Notes: a model not told the origin generated them from the sequence alone. A stretch of DNA of 64,000 nucleotides from Clostridia bacterium (GCA_018434325.1 JAHDPO010000002.1:151398-215397), one strand, 5' to 3'; shown: positions 36,905-46,174, counted from the stretch's first letter. Numbers and translations are program-made.

Positions 36905-38182
36905 ATGGTTGTATTATTATTATCTATTATGGTAGGCTTTCTGATCCTGGGCTTTCCTATGCTGCTGTCTATGATCATTGCTCCTTTAGCCGTATTGGTG
37001 AATTATTTTCCCAATATAAAACCGGAGCTGCTGATTCAGATGCTGATTTCCGGGGTCTCCCCCTTTGTTTTGCTGGCGGTGCCTATGTTTATTTTTGCCG
37101 CCGATATCATGAGCAAAGGCCAGATGGCCGACCGGCTTCTTAACCTGGTAAAAAGCTTCGTAGGCCATATCCATGGCGGCTTGGCTATTACCGCCGGCGG
37201 TACCTGTACGATTTTTGGCGCTATTTCCGGCTCCACTCAAGCTACGCTGGTAGCTATCGGCAAGCCGATGTTTAAGCCGATGTTTGAGGCCGGCTATAAC
37301 GTTTCTCATGTTATTGCTTTGTTAATGAACAACGCTAATCTGGCGCTGCTGATTCCCCCCAGCATATGTATGATTATGTATTGCGTAGTCACCGGAGTAT
37401 CCGTAGGCGAGCTTTTCATGGCTGGTTTTGCACCGGGGCTGCTGCTTTTTGCCGCTTTTGCCTCCTATGATTACTTTTACGCCCGTTATAAAAAGATCAA
37501 AACTACCCGGAAGGCTACCTGGCAAGAACGGCTGATTGCTTTTAGAAAGGCTCTTTTACCCTTGGGCTTTCCTGCTTTGGTTCTGGGAGGTATTTATTCG
37601 GGGAAATTCAGTCCTACTGAGGCCGCTGCCGCCTCGGCGTTGTATGCCACAATACTGGAGGTATTCATTTATAAATCCTTAAAATTCAAGGATTTTCCGA
37701 AGATCGCTTTATCTACGGGACTGGTTACGGCCTCCGTATTTATTTTGATTGCAGGCGGCCAGGCTTTTTCCTGGGTCATCACCTATGCCAAGATCCCCCA
37801 AATGCTGACTGCCGGTGTTCTCGGCGCAGACCCCTCCGGCTTAAGAGTATTGGCAATGATCAGCATATTCTTTTTTGTCAGCTGCATGTTCGTGGACTCC
37901 ATTCCCGTCATTATCATCTTGACGCCGATTTTTTATCCGGTGGCTATTAAAGCGGGCGTTGATCCTATTCATTTAGGTATTATCGTAACTTTGCAATCGG
38001 CTATCGGCTGTGTTACGCCTCCTTTTGGCTGCAATATTTTTACTGCCTGCGGCATTTTTAACAAGCCATTTCTAACGGTTGTCCGCGGCCTGGTTCCCTA
38101 TATGCTGATCAACATCATTATGGCGGTTATCTTCGTTCTCTTCCCTGCCCTCACCTTACTGTCCAGAAACTTGCTGTATTAA
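36905..38182 (+). CDS. dctM: TRAP transporter large permease (DctM)
   Basis: This 425-residue protein has about 12 membrane helices and typical DctM segments: GGLAITAGGTCTIFGAISGSTQATLVAIGKP, reported here as GTCTIFGAISGSTQAT, NANLALLIPPSICMIMY and QSAIGCVTPPFGCNIF. It forms the sodium-driven elevator transport domain. ATG follows GGAGGTCATAAG, 13 bases after dctQ. Same operon as DctQ and DctP. Confidence 0.95.
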   Translation: MVVLLLSIMVGFLILGFPMLLSMIIAPLAVLVNYFPNIKPELLIQMLISGVSPFVLLAVPMFIFAADIMSKGQMADRLLNLVKSFVGHIHGGLAITAGGTCTIFGAISGSTQATLVAIGKPMFKPMFEAGYNVSHVIALLMNNANLALLIPPSICMIMYCVVTGVSVGELFMAGFAPGLLLFAAFASYDYFYARYKKIKTTRKATWQERLIAFRKALLPLGFPALVLGGIYSGKFSPTEAAAASALYATILEVFIYKSLKFKDFPKIALSTGLVTASVFILIAGGQAFSWVITYAKIPQMLTAGVLGADPSGLRVLAMISIFFFVSCMFVDSIPVIIILTPIFYPVAIKAGVDPIHLGIIVTLQSAIGCVTPPFGCNIFTACGIFNKPFLTVVRGLVPYMLINIIMAVIFVLFPALTLLSRNLLY

Positions 38183-38214
38183 CTCAAGATGCATAATGAA
38201 AGGGGAAAAAAATC

Positions 38215-39270
38215 ATGTATAAAAAATCAACCGCTTTACTATTAATGGTCTTTATGATGGTTGCTTTAGCAGGCTGCGGCGGCAGCAGTAACGTTTCAGG
38301 AGAAGGGCAGACTGGCGGAGGCGACGCCGCTCAAACCTACGCCTGGCGTTTGCCTCATGAAGAGGTTGTGGGCAGCTGTCAGGATCTTTATGCTAATAAA
38401 TTTAAAGAAATCGTTGAAAGCAAATCCGAAGGCCGTATTAAAGTGGATGTTTATCCCGTAGGCCAATTGGGGGACAGCACCAATCAGGTTGAGCTGCTGC
38501 AAATGGGCGGCGTAGAATTTGCCATCAATAATCCCGGCGCAACGGCAACCATCATTCCCGAAGCCAACGTATTTTCCCTGCATTTTTTGATGCCCAGCGA
38601 TATGGCCGGCGTACGTAAAGTCGTTACGGAAGGAGAAGGCATCAAGAAGCTGAATGACTTGTATGAAGCACAGGGAATGCATGTTTTGGATTGGTTCCCG
38701 GAAGGCTTCAATGTCTGGACAGCCAACAAGCCTGTCGTCACACCCGAGGATATGAAGGGTTTTAAGATCCGCACCATGGCGGCCCCGGTTATTGCAAAAT
38801 CCTATGAGGCCTATGGCGCTAACCCGGTGCCCGTACCTTATATGGAGTTATACAGCGCCTTGCAGTTAAAGATGGTGGACGGTCAGGTCAATCCCCTCTT
38901 TGCTATTGATGAAATGAAGTTTGCCGAGGTCCAGAAATATCTGATGCTCTCCAATCAGGATAGCTTCGTAGGTACTTTCGCCGCCAATAAGGATTATTGG
39001 AATACGCTGCCGGAGGATATTCAGAAAATCGTAGAAGACGCAGTAGTCGAATGCAATCAATTTCTCTTTGAAAAACAGCAGGAGCTCAATGAGAAGGCTT
39101 TGGAAAACATCAAAGCTACCACCAGCATCGAGGTTATCGAGCTTAGCGATAGCCAAAGGGAGGTCTTCAGAGGCATGGTTGAACCTGCCCGCCGGACCTA
39201 TGTGGAGATGACCGGTGAAAAGGGTAAAGAGATTATGGAGCTGATTGTTGCCGACGTTGATAAATTGTAA
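38215..39270 (+). CDS. dctP: TRAP transporter solute-binding lipoprotein (DctP)
   Basis: This 351-residue periplasmic-type binding protein is anchored as a lipoprotein (signal MVALAGCGGSS). The DctP fold shows WRLPHEEVVGSC, FKEIVESKSEGRIKVDVYPVGQLGDS, quoted in part VYPVGQLGDSTNQVELLQ, the ligand-carboxylate Arg in GFKIRTMAAPV, and VDGQVNPL. The ligand is unknown. UehA/TeaA-type ectoine binders belong to this superfamily, but the aromatic-box residues cannot be judged without structure alignment. A weak terminator follows. Confidence 0.94.
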   Translation: MYKKSTALLLMVFMMVALAGCGGSSNVSGEGQTGGGDAAQTYAWRLPHEEVVGSCQDLYANKFKEIVESKSEGRIKVDVYPVGQLGDSTNQVELLQMGGVEFAINNPGATATIIPEANVFSLHFLMPSDMAGVRKVVTEGEGIKKLNDLYEAQGMHVLDWFPEGFNVWTANKPVVTPEDMKGFKIRTMAAPVIAKSYEAYGANPVPVPYMELYSALQLKMVDGQVNPLFAIDEMKFAEVQKYLMLSNQDSFVGTFAANKDYWNTLPEDIQKIVEDAVVECNQFLFEKQQELNEKALENIKATTSIEVIELSDSQREVFRGMVEPARRTYVEMTGEKGKEIMELIVADVDKL

Positions 39271-39297
39271 GCCACTCCCAGCGGGAAAGAGGCGGCA

Positions 39298-39323
39298 GAG
39301 GCAGTATTCGCTGCCTCTTTTCC
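39298..39323 (+). terminator. weak terminator after dctP
   Basis: GAGGCAG-N6-CTGCCTC followed by TTTTCCTTT. The interrupted T-run suggests partial read-through into the rest of the operon. Confidence 0.5.
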
Positions 39324-39365
39324 TTTATCAGGGGATATTTTTCAGATGTAAAAGGAGGCGGCCTT

Positions 39366-40088
39366 GTGTTGGATGATATTTATGGCTGGCGGGCTAAGCT
39401 GGGCCTGATTTACCCCTCTTCCTCCTGGGTCATGGAGCCGGAGTTTTATGCCATGTCACCGCCGGGAGTAATTACCTGCACCACCCGGGTCTTGCTGGAG
39501 GATTGCAGTGTGGAAGGTCTGCAAAAAATGGGCCGGATGGTGGTTGACTCCGCCCGGCTGTTGGCAGGCTCGGAGGTGGACGCCATTTTGCTGGGCTGTA
39601 CCAGCGGCAGCTTTGTCAATGGCCGGGCTTATAATGACAAGCTGATTCAGCAAATGGAGGAAGCGGCCGGGGCGCCTTGCACTACCACCACCTCCGCCTT
39701 GCTTAAAGCTTTGGAAGCCTTGAAGATTAATAAAGTTGCGATTGCTACGCCTTATGTGCCGGAGGTTTTTCAGAGAGCAAAAAGCTATCTGGAAAGCAGC
39801 GGCGTCGAAGTGACCCGTATCGAAGGCCTGGGGTTTATTTATGACAAGGATATTCACGGACAATCCCTGGAGAAAAACTATCAATACGCCAAAGCCATTG
39901 ATACCTGCTCTGCCGAAGGAGTGCTGATTCTCTGTACAGCTATGCGCACCGTGCCGATTTTGGCGGCCTTGGAAAAGGATTTGGGCAAGCCGGTGATTTC
40001 CGCTATACAAGCCAGCTTTTGGCAGGTTTTAAGATTGGCGGGAGTGATGGAAGAAATACCGGGATATGGTCAATTACTGTTGCGATAG
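39366..40088 (+). CDS. maleate isomerase / arylmalonate decarboxylase / EutA family enzyme
   Basis: This 240-residue Asp/Glu-racemase-superfamily protein has two candidate catalytic cysteines, in LLGCTSGSFVNG and LILCTAMRT, one per half, as in maleate isomerase. The start is a GTG after AAAGGAGG. EutA of ectoine clusters is in this family, so it may racemise, isomerise or decarboxylate the product made by the DoeA-like and M20 enzymes. It lies between the TRAP genes and an EamA exporter; the next gene's start is 11 bases after its stop. Confidence 0.8.
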   Translation: MLDDIYGWRAKLGLIYPSSSWVMEPEFYAMSPPGVITCTTRVLLEDCSVEGLQKMGRMVVDSARLLAGSEVDAILLGCTSGSFVNGRAYNDKLIQQMEEAAGAPCTTTTSALLKALEALKINKVAIATPYVPEVFQRAKSYLESSGVEVTRIEGLGFIYDKDIHGQSLEKNYQYAKAIDTCSAEGVLILCTAMRTVPILAALEKDLGKPVISAIQASFWQVLRLAGVMEEIPGYGQLLLR

Positions 40089-40098
40089 GGGGAAAACC

Positions 40099-41010
40099 AT
40101 GGACGGCATAGCCGGTAAAAATCGCTTTGGGCCGCTGATGGCCTTCATCTCTGCAGCTTCCTTCGGCGCCTACCCGATTTTTGCGAAATTAGCTTATGGA
40201 TTCGGTGTTAATGTGCCGACGGTTTTGTTTTTGCGTTTTAGCGGCTGCGTAATTTTATTATGGACATTTCTTTTATTTACCAAGCGTTATCAGGCTTTTC
40301 CTAAAGAGGCGGTGATCAGGCTTTTATTGGTGGGGGCTTTGGTTTATAGCGCCATGTCGGCCTTGAATCTCCTGGCAGTAACGATGATCTCCGCCTCCTT
40401 GGCCAGCCTGCTGCTATGTACCTATCCGATTTTTGTCACCGTTGTCACGATTATTCGCAAAGATGAGATTTTGACCAGGGACAAGGGTATAGCCTTGGTT
40501 TTATCCTTTATTGGAATTGCGTTATTGTTGAATGTGGATTTGTCCCAAATTAATGCCTGGGGAATACTGTGCGGCATAGGGGCCTCCTTTGCCTATACGG
40601 CCTATGTGGTGGTCGGCAACATCATCCAAAAAGATTTGGAGCCCGTTCAATCTGCGACTCTGATTATGTCCGGCGCCTGCATCACCTATACGTTGAACGG
40701 ATTGATTGCCGGCTCCCTCTCTTTTGCTTTTTCCGGTTATGGCTGGCTGGCCATGGCCGGGATGATTTTATGCTCCACCGTTTTTGCGGTCGTCCTGTTT
40801 TGGGCCAGCATCAAAGTCATCGGACCGGCTAAGGCCAGCATCATTGGTACGGCGGAGCCTCTGGTTTCCGTCATATTGGCGGTTATTCTATTTGATGAAA
40901 AGATGAGCCTGCTGCAATATTTAGGCAGCGGCCTGATTATTGCCGGGGTCCTGCTGATCCAAAGAGTCAGGATCGGCAGAGAACCGACAATGACAGCCCG
41001 GCCAGATTGA
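40099..41010 (+). CDS. EamA/DMT-superfamily transporter
   Basis: This 303-residue protein has ten membrane helices in two EamA repeats (FGPLMAFISAASFGAYPIFAKLAY; LALAGPAKASIIGTAEPLVSVILAV-like second repeat, seen as GPAKASIIGTAEPLVSV). The ATG follows GGGGGAAAACC. Family members export amino acids and metabolites, so it may relieve build-up of an intermediate or excess amino acid from the pathway. Substrate unknown. Ninth position minus one in the PucR-linked run. Confidence 0.88.
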   Translation: MDGIAGKNRFGPLMAFISAASFGAYPIFAKLAYGFGVNVPTVLFLRFSGCVILLWTFLLFTKRYQAFPKEAVIRLLLVGALVYSAMSALNLLAVTMISASLASLLLCTYPIFVTVVTIIRKDEILTRDKGIALVLSFIGIALLLNVDLSQINAWGILCGIGASFAYTAYVVVGNIIQKDLEPVQSATLIMSGACITYTLNGLIAGSLSFAFSGYGWLAMAGMILCSTVFAVVLFWASIKVIGPAKASIIGTAEPLVSVILAVILFDEKMSLLQYLGSGLIIAGVLLIQRVRIGREPTMTARPD

Positions 41011-41057
41011 TGATATACTAACGGCAATGGGAAGACGGCGTAAAGGAGCGGGCAGCT

Positions 41058-43151
41058 ATGCATACGATGGAGTTATCAACGGACGTCCTCGTTATCGGCG
41101 GGGGCGGCGCCGGCGTGAAGGCGGCTATTGCAGCTTGCGAAGCAGGGGCTGAAGTTTTATTGGTCTGCAAAGGCTTAGTCGGCAAGTCCGGCTCAACGCC
41201 TTTGGCCAGCTGGGGTTTTGCTGCGGCTTTAGGTGCGGCAGACCGGCGGGACAGCAGTGAACAGCATTGCCTTGATACGGTTAAAAGCGGCCGGAAATTA
41301 GCCAACCCAAAGCTGGCGGCAGTTTTAGCCGGGGAGGCTGTGACTTGCCTGGAAGAGCTGGTGGAATACGGACTGCCCTTGGAATATGAGGGGGGCGCCG
41401 TCAAGCAGCTAAAAATGCCGGGAGAATCTTATCCGCGATCAGTGATCGTTAAGGGCGGCGGCAAAGGAATTATGGCAGCCCTCAAGAAAAAAATGAATCA
41501 ACTGAGCATTGACTGCCTTGAGGATTTTATGGTGACAAGGCTCTTGGTCGAAGACAACCGGGTGACCGGAGCTATGGGAATTTCTTTTAGGGAAGGGGCT
41601 ATTGTGCAGATCCGGGCCAAAAGCGTTGTGCTGGCCGGCGGCGGCTATGGCTGCTTATGGGCCACTAACGATAATCCGCCCCATAATACCGGCGACGCCT
41701 ATCACCTGGCCTATGAGGCCGGCGCCAAGCTTGAGGATATGGAGATGGTTTTGTATTACCCGACAGTGATTCTCCATCCGCAAAAGGTTAAAGGCGTACT
41801 GGTGGATTATGAAGCCTGCCTGGAGCCGGACCTCTGCGACGGCCGCCTGCTGAACGGTTGCGGGCAGCCTTTGTTTACTGCCGGCCATCTGCCGGCCCGG
41901 GATGAGCTGATTCGCCGTATGTTTGAGGAAATTCAAGCCGGCCGTGGCTCAAGCCATGGCGGCATCTATCTGGACTTTTCCCAATCGAGGCATGATAAGG
42001 CAACCATAGCCGCCCGCCTGGAGCAGCTGGTTATGGGATATTCGTATATAAAAAGCCTTGATGTTGATATGGTGGAGCAGCCCTTGGAGATGATCCCCAT
42101 GATCCACTATACTTTAGGTGGGATCATGATTGACGAAAGGGCGGCCACATCGGTGGCCGGACTTTTTGCCGCCGGAGAAGCCGCTGGCAATATCCACGGC
42201 GCCAACCGGATAGCTGGCAATGCCCTTACAGAAACCCAGGCTTTTGGCAAGGTTGCCGGCCGGTCGGCCGCCGAATATGCCCGTAATACGGAGCTTCAGC
42301 CTCTGGCGGCTGAGGTGGCTGCCGGTCATGCCGATTTTCTCAAGGACTTGCTGAACGGAGAAAAGGCTAAAGCAACAGACCCCTTTGCGGTAAAGGACCG
42401 GATTCAGGTGATCATGGATTGCCATATGGGGTACGGCAAGGAGGCTGCGGAAATTAAAAAAGCTCTGACCTTATTAGAGCAAATACAAAAAGAGCAGCTG
42501 CCCTTTTTAAAAGCGGCCTCTGCTCCGGTCATGAACCTGCAGCTGGTCGCGGCAGGAGAGGTTTACAGTATGCTGAATGTGGCGGAGATGATCTGCCGGG
42601 CCGCCCTGAAACGGCAGGAAAGCCGGGGACATCATTGCCGTTTGGATTATCCGGAACAAGATGGCCGCTGGGATGACTGCCATACCGTAATTCGCAAGCA
42701 GGAGCAGCATATGAGTGTTGCTCTGTCCGCAGCTCCCGGCAGGGAGGAGCCCGCTGAGGCGGTAGATGCGGACACAGCTAAGGCGGCGGATAAGGCGGTT
42801 GCCAAGGCAGCGGCAGCTAAGGCGGAAAATTTGCCTAAACAAGGGATAGAGGCTGTGATTCTCCGCTGTGATCCCGTCAGCGGGGCGGCCGGCAGCTGGC
42901 AAAGCTATGAGATTCCCGCCGATGAGCCCCAAACGATTCTCAATATTCTCCGCCATATCCAGAAGGAATGTGATAGCTCTTTAGCTTATCGGGATTACCA
43001 ATGCTATCAGGGAACATGTGCTTCTTGCGTAGTTGAAGCAGATGGCGTTAATGCACGGGGCTGCTGCACTGTGGTTAGGCCGGGGGATACGGTAAGGATC
43101 GGTCCCATGAAAGGCAAAAAGGTTATCAAGGATTTGGTGACAGAAATCTGA
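41058..43151 (+). CDS. fumarate-reductase-type flavoprotein fused to C-terminal [2Fe-2S] domain
   Basis: This 697-residue protein has the FAD motif VIGGGGAGVKAAIAA at residues 11-25, the SdhA/FrdA/NadB-type body with HYTLGGIMIDE, GLFAAGEAAG and GANRIAGNALTETQAFG, and the helical C-domain. After an Ala/Lys/Glu-rich linker (about 555-600) comes a domain like the N-terminus of SdhB/FrdB: CYQGTCASC at 649-657 and a closing Cys at 669 or 670. The single chain thus joins the flavin subunit and a [2Fe-2S] electron input. It may reduce an enoate or oxidise a substrate for the pathway. ATG follows AAAGGAG. Confidence 0.82.
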   Translation: MHTMELSTDVLVIGGGGAGVKAAIAACEAGAEVLLVCKGLVGKSGSTPLASWGFAAALGAADRRDSSEQHCLDTVKSGRKLANPKLAAVLAGEAVTCLEELVEYGLPLEYEGGAVKQLKMPGESYPRSVIVKGGGKGIMAALKKKMNQLSIDCLEDFMVTRLLVEDNRVTGAMGISFREGAIVQIRAKSVVLAGGGYGCLWATNDNPPHNTGDAYHLAYEAGAKLEDMEMVLYYPTVILHPQKVKGVLVDYEACLEPDLCDGRLLNGCGQPLFTAGHLPARDELIRRMFEEIQAGRGSSHGGIYLDFSQSRHDKATIAARLEQLVMGYSYIKSLDVDMVEQPLEMIPMIHYTLGGIMIDERAATSVAGLFAAGEAAGNIHGANRIAGNALTETQAFGKVAGRSAAEYARNTELQPLAAEVAAGHADFLKDLLNGEKAKATDPFAVKDRIQVIMDCHMGYGKEAAEIKKALTLLEQIQKEQLPFLKAASAPVMNLQLVAAGEVYSMLNVAEMICRAALKRQESRGHHCRLDYPEQDGRWDDCHTVIRKQEQHMSVALSAAPGREEPAEAVDADTAKAADKAVAKAAAAKAENLPKQGIEAVILRCDPVSGAAGSWQSYEIPADEPQTILNILRHIQKECDSSLAYRDYQCYQGTCASCVVEADGVNARGCCTVVRPGDTVRIGPMKGKKVIKDLVTEI

Positions 43152-43199
43152 TTACGGAAATCTGATTATTAAACAACGTAAAGGTGATGATACGGCAAG

Positions 43200-44024
43200 C
43201 TATTTTTTAGGGATATCGCCTACACCCTCCAATACCAGCCTGGGGCGGTAAGGATATTGTTCCATGATGTCGGGAGAGGTGACGCCGCTGAGCACCAAAA
43301 TGGAATCCAGGCCGCTTTCGATGCCGGCAATGATATCCGTATCCATACGGTCGCCGATCATGGCCGCCTCTTCGGAATGGACGCCCAGTATTTTGAGGCC
43401 TGTCCGCATCATTAAGGGATTGGGCTTGCCGATGTAATAGGCATATTTGCCCGTTGTGGCTTCGATAGGGGCTAACAGGGCCCGGCAGGCAGGGCCAATA
43501 CCGTGTTCTAAGGGAGCAGTCAAATCCGTATTGGTGCCGATGAGCTTAGCGCCGTTAAACACATAATTTATCGCCTGGCAGATGTTGCCGTAGTTATAGT
43601 CGTCGGTTTCCCCTACGATGACGTAATCGGGGTTTATCTTGCCGGCTGTGACTGCTGCGCCGCCGGGGCCGTCCGCATTGTCTGCCGCATACACGGTGAT
43701 CCCGGCTTCGGTTAAGGCCTGAAAAAGTGCGGGCTCACCGATAACGTAAGCGCTGCCGCCCGGCGACTGGCGGCCGATGAATTTAGCCGTCGCTAAAGCG
43801 CTGGTATAGAAATGCTCTTCACCCACTTCAAGCCCCATGACCGCCAGCTTATGCTGGAGCTCTTTCGGCGAGCGCCGGCTGGAGTTTGTCAGAAATAAAA
43901 ATTTTTTATTCTCCCGGTACAACCAATGAACGAATTCTTTCACGCCGGGCAGCAGGTGGTCGCCCCGGTAAATAACGCCGTCCATATCGCAAATATAGCC
44001 TTTTTTTGCTCGCAAGGAATCCAA
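43200..44024 (-). CDS. HAD-superfamily phosphatase, NagD/4-nitrophenylphosphatase type
   Basis: This 274-residue class IIA HAD hydrolase has motif I DMDGVIYRGD, motif II LTNSSRR, and motifs III-IV IGKPNPLMMRTG and MIGDRMDTDI. It dephosphorylates small sugar- or nucleotide-phosphates; a housekeeping metabolite-repair role is common. ATG follows GAAAGGGG. It stands alone on the minus strand and converges with the catabolic run. Confidence 0.93.
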   Translation of the reverse strand: MDSLRAKKGYICDMDGVIYRGDHLLPGVKEFVHWLYRENKKFLFLTNSSRRSPKELQHKLAVMGLEVGEEHFYTSALATAKFIGRQSPGGSAYVIGEPALFQALTEAGITVYAADNADGPGGAAVTAGKINPDYVIVGETDDYNYGNICQAINYVFNGAKLIGTNTDLTAPLEHGIGPACRALLAPIEATTGKYAYYIGKPNPLMMRTGLKILGVHSEEAAMIGDRMDTDIIAGIESGLDSILVLSGVTSPDIMEQYPYRPRLVLEGVGDIPKK

Positions 44025-44343
44025 TTTTTATTCCCCTTTCTTCTGCTTTTTATTTATCTTATTATATCATTGTAAAGTGTAATTTTCATTGGCGTAAAAT
44101 AAAAGTAAAGCCGGCGGAGCAGGGGCAGAAAAAAATAGTATCTATAAAAAAGGGCGGAACCGGCAGAATAGGGACCGTCCTTTTTCTTTGGGTAAAGGTT
44201 GCCGGTGCCGGGGATGTCGGCAACAATGGAGCTATAACTACAGACATATATAGGGCTTTCAAATAAGGCTCCTTCTTTGATTGGATAATCGAATTTGACT
44301 TCTATACCCTCGCTTTTATAATGAATACGGGCGGTGATGAAGT
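44025..44343. other. intergenic region with two hairpins before the DUF169-ABC operon
   Basis: No supported coding frame. AAAAAGGGCGG (from 44147) pairs with CCGTCCTTTTT (44175-44185), a two-way terminator shape, and GTTGCCG / CGGCAAC (44198-44204 / 44218-44224) forms a second stem. Both lie upstream of the operon promoter, so they are not a leader of that operon. They may end an unseen small transcript. Confidence 0.45.
44295..44322 (+). promoter_or_regulatory. sigma-A promoter of the DUF169-ABC operon
   Basis: TTGACT, 16-base spacer, TATAAT, ending 21 bases before the ATG at 44344, giving a very short leader. Confidence 0.8.
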
Positions 44344-45204
44344 ATGAAAATAAGTGAAAAAATCCCACATTCTCTTTTAACACAGCAAATTTCGACGGCG
44401 CTAACTTTGGAGCGTAGGATTGTCGGTATCCGCTTCCTTCCATATAAGGCCGAGTTTGATCTGATTGAACGGGCCAATGATCAGTTTCGATCCTTTTGCT
44501 GGTTTGTCAACCAAGCCTCCCTGGGGAAGGGTTTTAAAGCGGCGGAAAAGGACTTGGCTTGCATAGGCGGTATCCACTCCTTGGGTCTTGCAAAACCGGA
44601 TGAAGCCACCGGCTCTGGCCGCAAAAGTAGGGCCAGCGGAATGTACAGCGATTTAGCCGTGGCCAAGCAAGTAGGCAAAAGCATGTGTAATCTGGAGCAC
44701 ACCGTATACGGGGTAGAAATAGCCCCCCTGGAAGAAATGGTAGAGGCTGATGTTGCCATTATCCTCTGCCTGCCCCGTCAAGCCATGCGTATCATCCAGG
44801 GCTATGCCTATTATTTCGGTATGCCCCAGCATCTATATACCGTTGGCAATAAAGCAGTCTGCTCTGATCTTGTGGCAAAACCCATGACCTACAACGATTT
44901 GAACATCTCCTTTATGTGTACAAACGCCAGATCTCATACCAGATGGGATGATTCGCTGATGGGTGTGGCTATGCCCTTCCAAAAGTACATGATGGTGGCC
45001 GATGGTATTCTGCAAACCTTGAATCCGGCGGAGACCAGGCCCAAAAAAGCTGTTTTGCTGGACAAGCTCTTTCATCCCAGCCAACTGGGCGTAACCATAG
45101 AGCCTGGCACGGAGTATAACGTAAGAAGCAAGCAATATGCTAAATATTGCAGGCAGATGGAGCAGGCTTCTAAAAGCCAATCGGAATGTGAATCCAATGA
45201 TTGA
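44344..45204 (+). CDS. DUF169 family protein
   Basis: This 286-residue soluble protein of the DUF169 family has an Ile/Gly start (VGIRFLPYKAEFDL), a Cys-Gly motif DLACIGGIHSLGLAKPDE, and further conserved cysteines (RSFCWFVNQ, SMCNLEHTVYG, VIILCLPRQ, AVCSDLVAKP, FMCTNARSH). The many cysteines suggest a metal or Fe-S/sulfur role, but none is shown. It begins after a good promoter and overlaps the ABC ATPase gene by 8 bases, so it is tightly linked to a MetNIQ-type importer. The function is unknown; processing of the imported sulfur, selenium or amino-acid compound is inference. Confidence 0.8.
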   Translation: MKISEKIPHSLLTQQISTALTLERRIVGIRFLPYKAEFDLIERANDQFRSFCWFVNQASLGKGFKAAEKDLACIGGIHSLGLAKPDEATGSGRKSRASGMYSDLAVAKQVGKSMCNLEHTVYGVEIAPLEEMVEADVAIILCLPRQAMRIIQGYAYYFGMPQHLYTVGNKAVCSDLVAKPMTYNDLNISFMCTNARSHTRWDDSLMGVAMPFQKYMMVADGILQTLNPAETRPKKAVLLDKLFHPSQLGVTIEPGTEYNVRSKQYAKYCRQMEQASKSQSECESND

Positions 45205-46174
45205 AATCACAGATTTGACAAAAGCTTACGACAGTGTGCCGGTACTTCAAAAAATCAATCTAACAATAAACGATGGAGATATTTACGGTCTTGTAGGAAC
45301 CAGCGGTGTAGGCAAGTCAACGTTGCTGCGTTGTATCAATGGGCTGGAGCCCTATGACAGCGGCTCTCTAAAAGCCGATGGCGTCGAAATCGCCTCTTTG
45401 GACAAAAAGGCCCTGCGGGAATACCGCAAAAATATCGGCATGATTTTTCAGAGCTTCTCCCTTATTGATCGCATCAGTGTTTTTTCCAATGTGGCAATGC
45501 CTATGGAATGCTGGAAATACAGCAAAAACGAAATTCGCCAGCGGGTGGAATATCTATTGGAGTTGGTGGGCTTAAAGGACCGCATGAAAGCTCGGCCAAC
45601 GGAATTAAGCGGCGGCCAGAAGCAGCGGGTGGCTATTGCCCGGGCCCTGACCATGAATCCCAGATATATATTGTCAGATGAATCCACCTCGGCGTTAGAT
45701 CCCAAGACCACGAAGAACATATTGGGTCTGCTTCGGGAGATCAATCAAACCCTGGGAATCACCATTGTTGTGGTGACCCATGAAATGCATGTAGTCCAGG
45801 AGCTATGCAACAACATCTCTATCATGGAGGGGGGCGTACTCACCGCTTCCGGAGCGGTTCGGGATATTTTCCTGCAAAAGCCGGCCCCCTTGACCAGGCT
45901 CATGGGGGAAGAGGCTATGGATATTCCCGCCGCCGGTATCACCCTGGCGATCAGCATGGATGAAAAAGCTGTTGAGGGCAATTTGTTTTATCATATTTCC
46001 CGGCTTTTGCAAGAGGAATTTACCCTCCTTTCCGGTGATTTTTCGGCCAACCGGACTGCGGGCTCCTCCAATATAGTTATCAACATAGCCGAGGCGGACT
46101 TCCCCGATCTCGAGAGGTTTATGGAGGATAAAAGCATATCCTATCGGCTGCTGCAAAAGGGGGGCTTTCAGTGA
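45197..46174 (+). CDS. methionine-type ABC importer ATPase (MetN-like, NIL domain)
   Basis: This 325-residue ATPase has Walker A GTSGVGKST, signature LSGGQKQRVAIARAL, Walker B YILSDESTSALD and the switch His in VVTHEMHVV. The Walker B Asp is followed by Glu as expected (DES). A C-terminal NIL-type ligand-sensing domain follows (about 250-325), as in MetN, where methionine binding inhibits uptake. The start ATG overlaps the end of the DUF169 gene; the stop overlaps metI as GTGA. Substrate may be methionine or a related sulfur/selenium compound. Confidence 0.92.
   Translation: MIEITDLTKAYDSVPVLQKINLTINDGDIYGLVGTSGVGKSTLLRCINGLEPYDSGSLKADGVEIASLDKKALREYRKNIGMIFQSFSLIDRISVFSNVAMPMECWKYSKNEIRQRVEYLLELVGLKDRMKARPTELSGGQKQRVAIARALTMNPRYILSDESTSALDPKTTKNILGLLREINQTLGITIVVVTHEMHVVQELCNNISIMEGGVLTASGAVRDIFLQKPAPLTRLMGEEAMDIPAAGITLAISMDEKAVEGNLFYHISRLLQEEFTLLSGDFSANRTAGSSNIVINIAEADFPDLERFMEDKSISYRLLQKGGFQ

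Noticed and set aside
44025..44343. SAM riboswitch for the MetNIQ-type operon
   Set aside because: The hairpins are upstream of the promoter and lack the conserved SAM-box stems.
44054..44443. Open frames on both strands before the DUF169 gene
   Set aside because: They cross the promoter and hairpins, lack binding sites and have no protein-like features.
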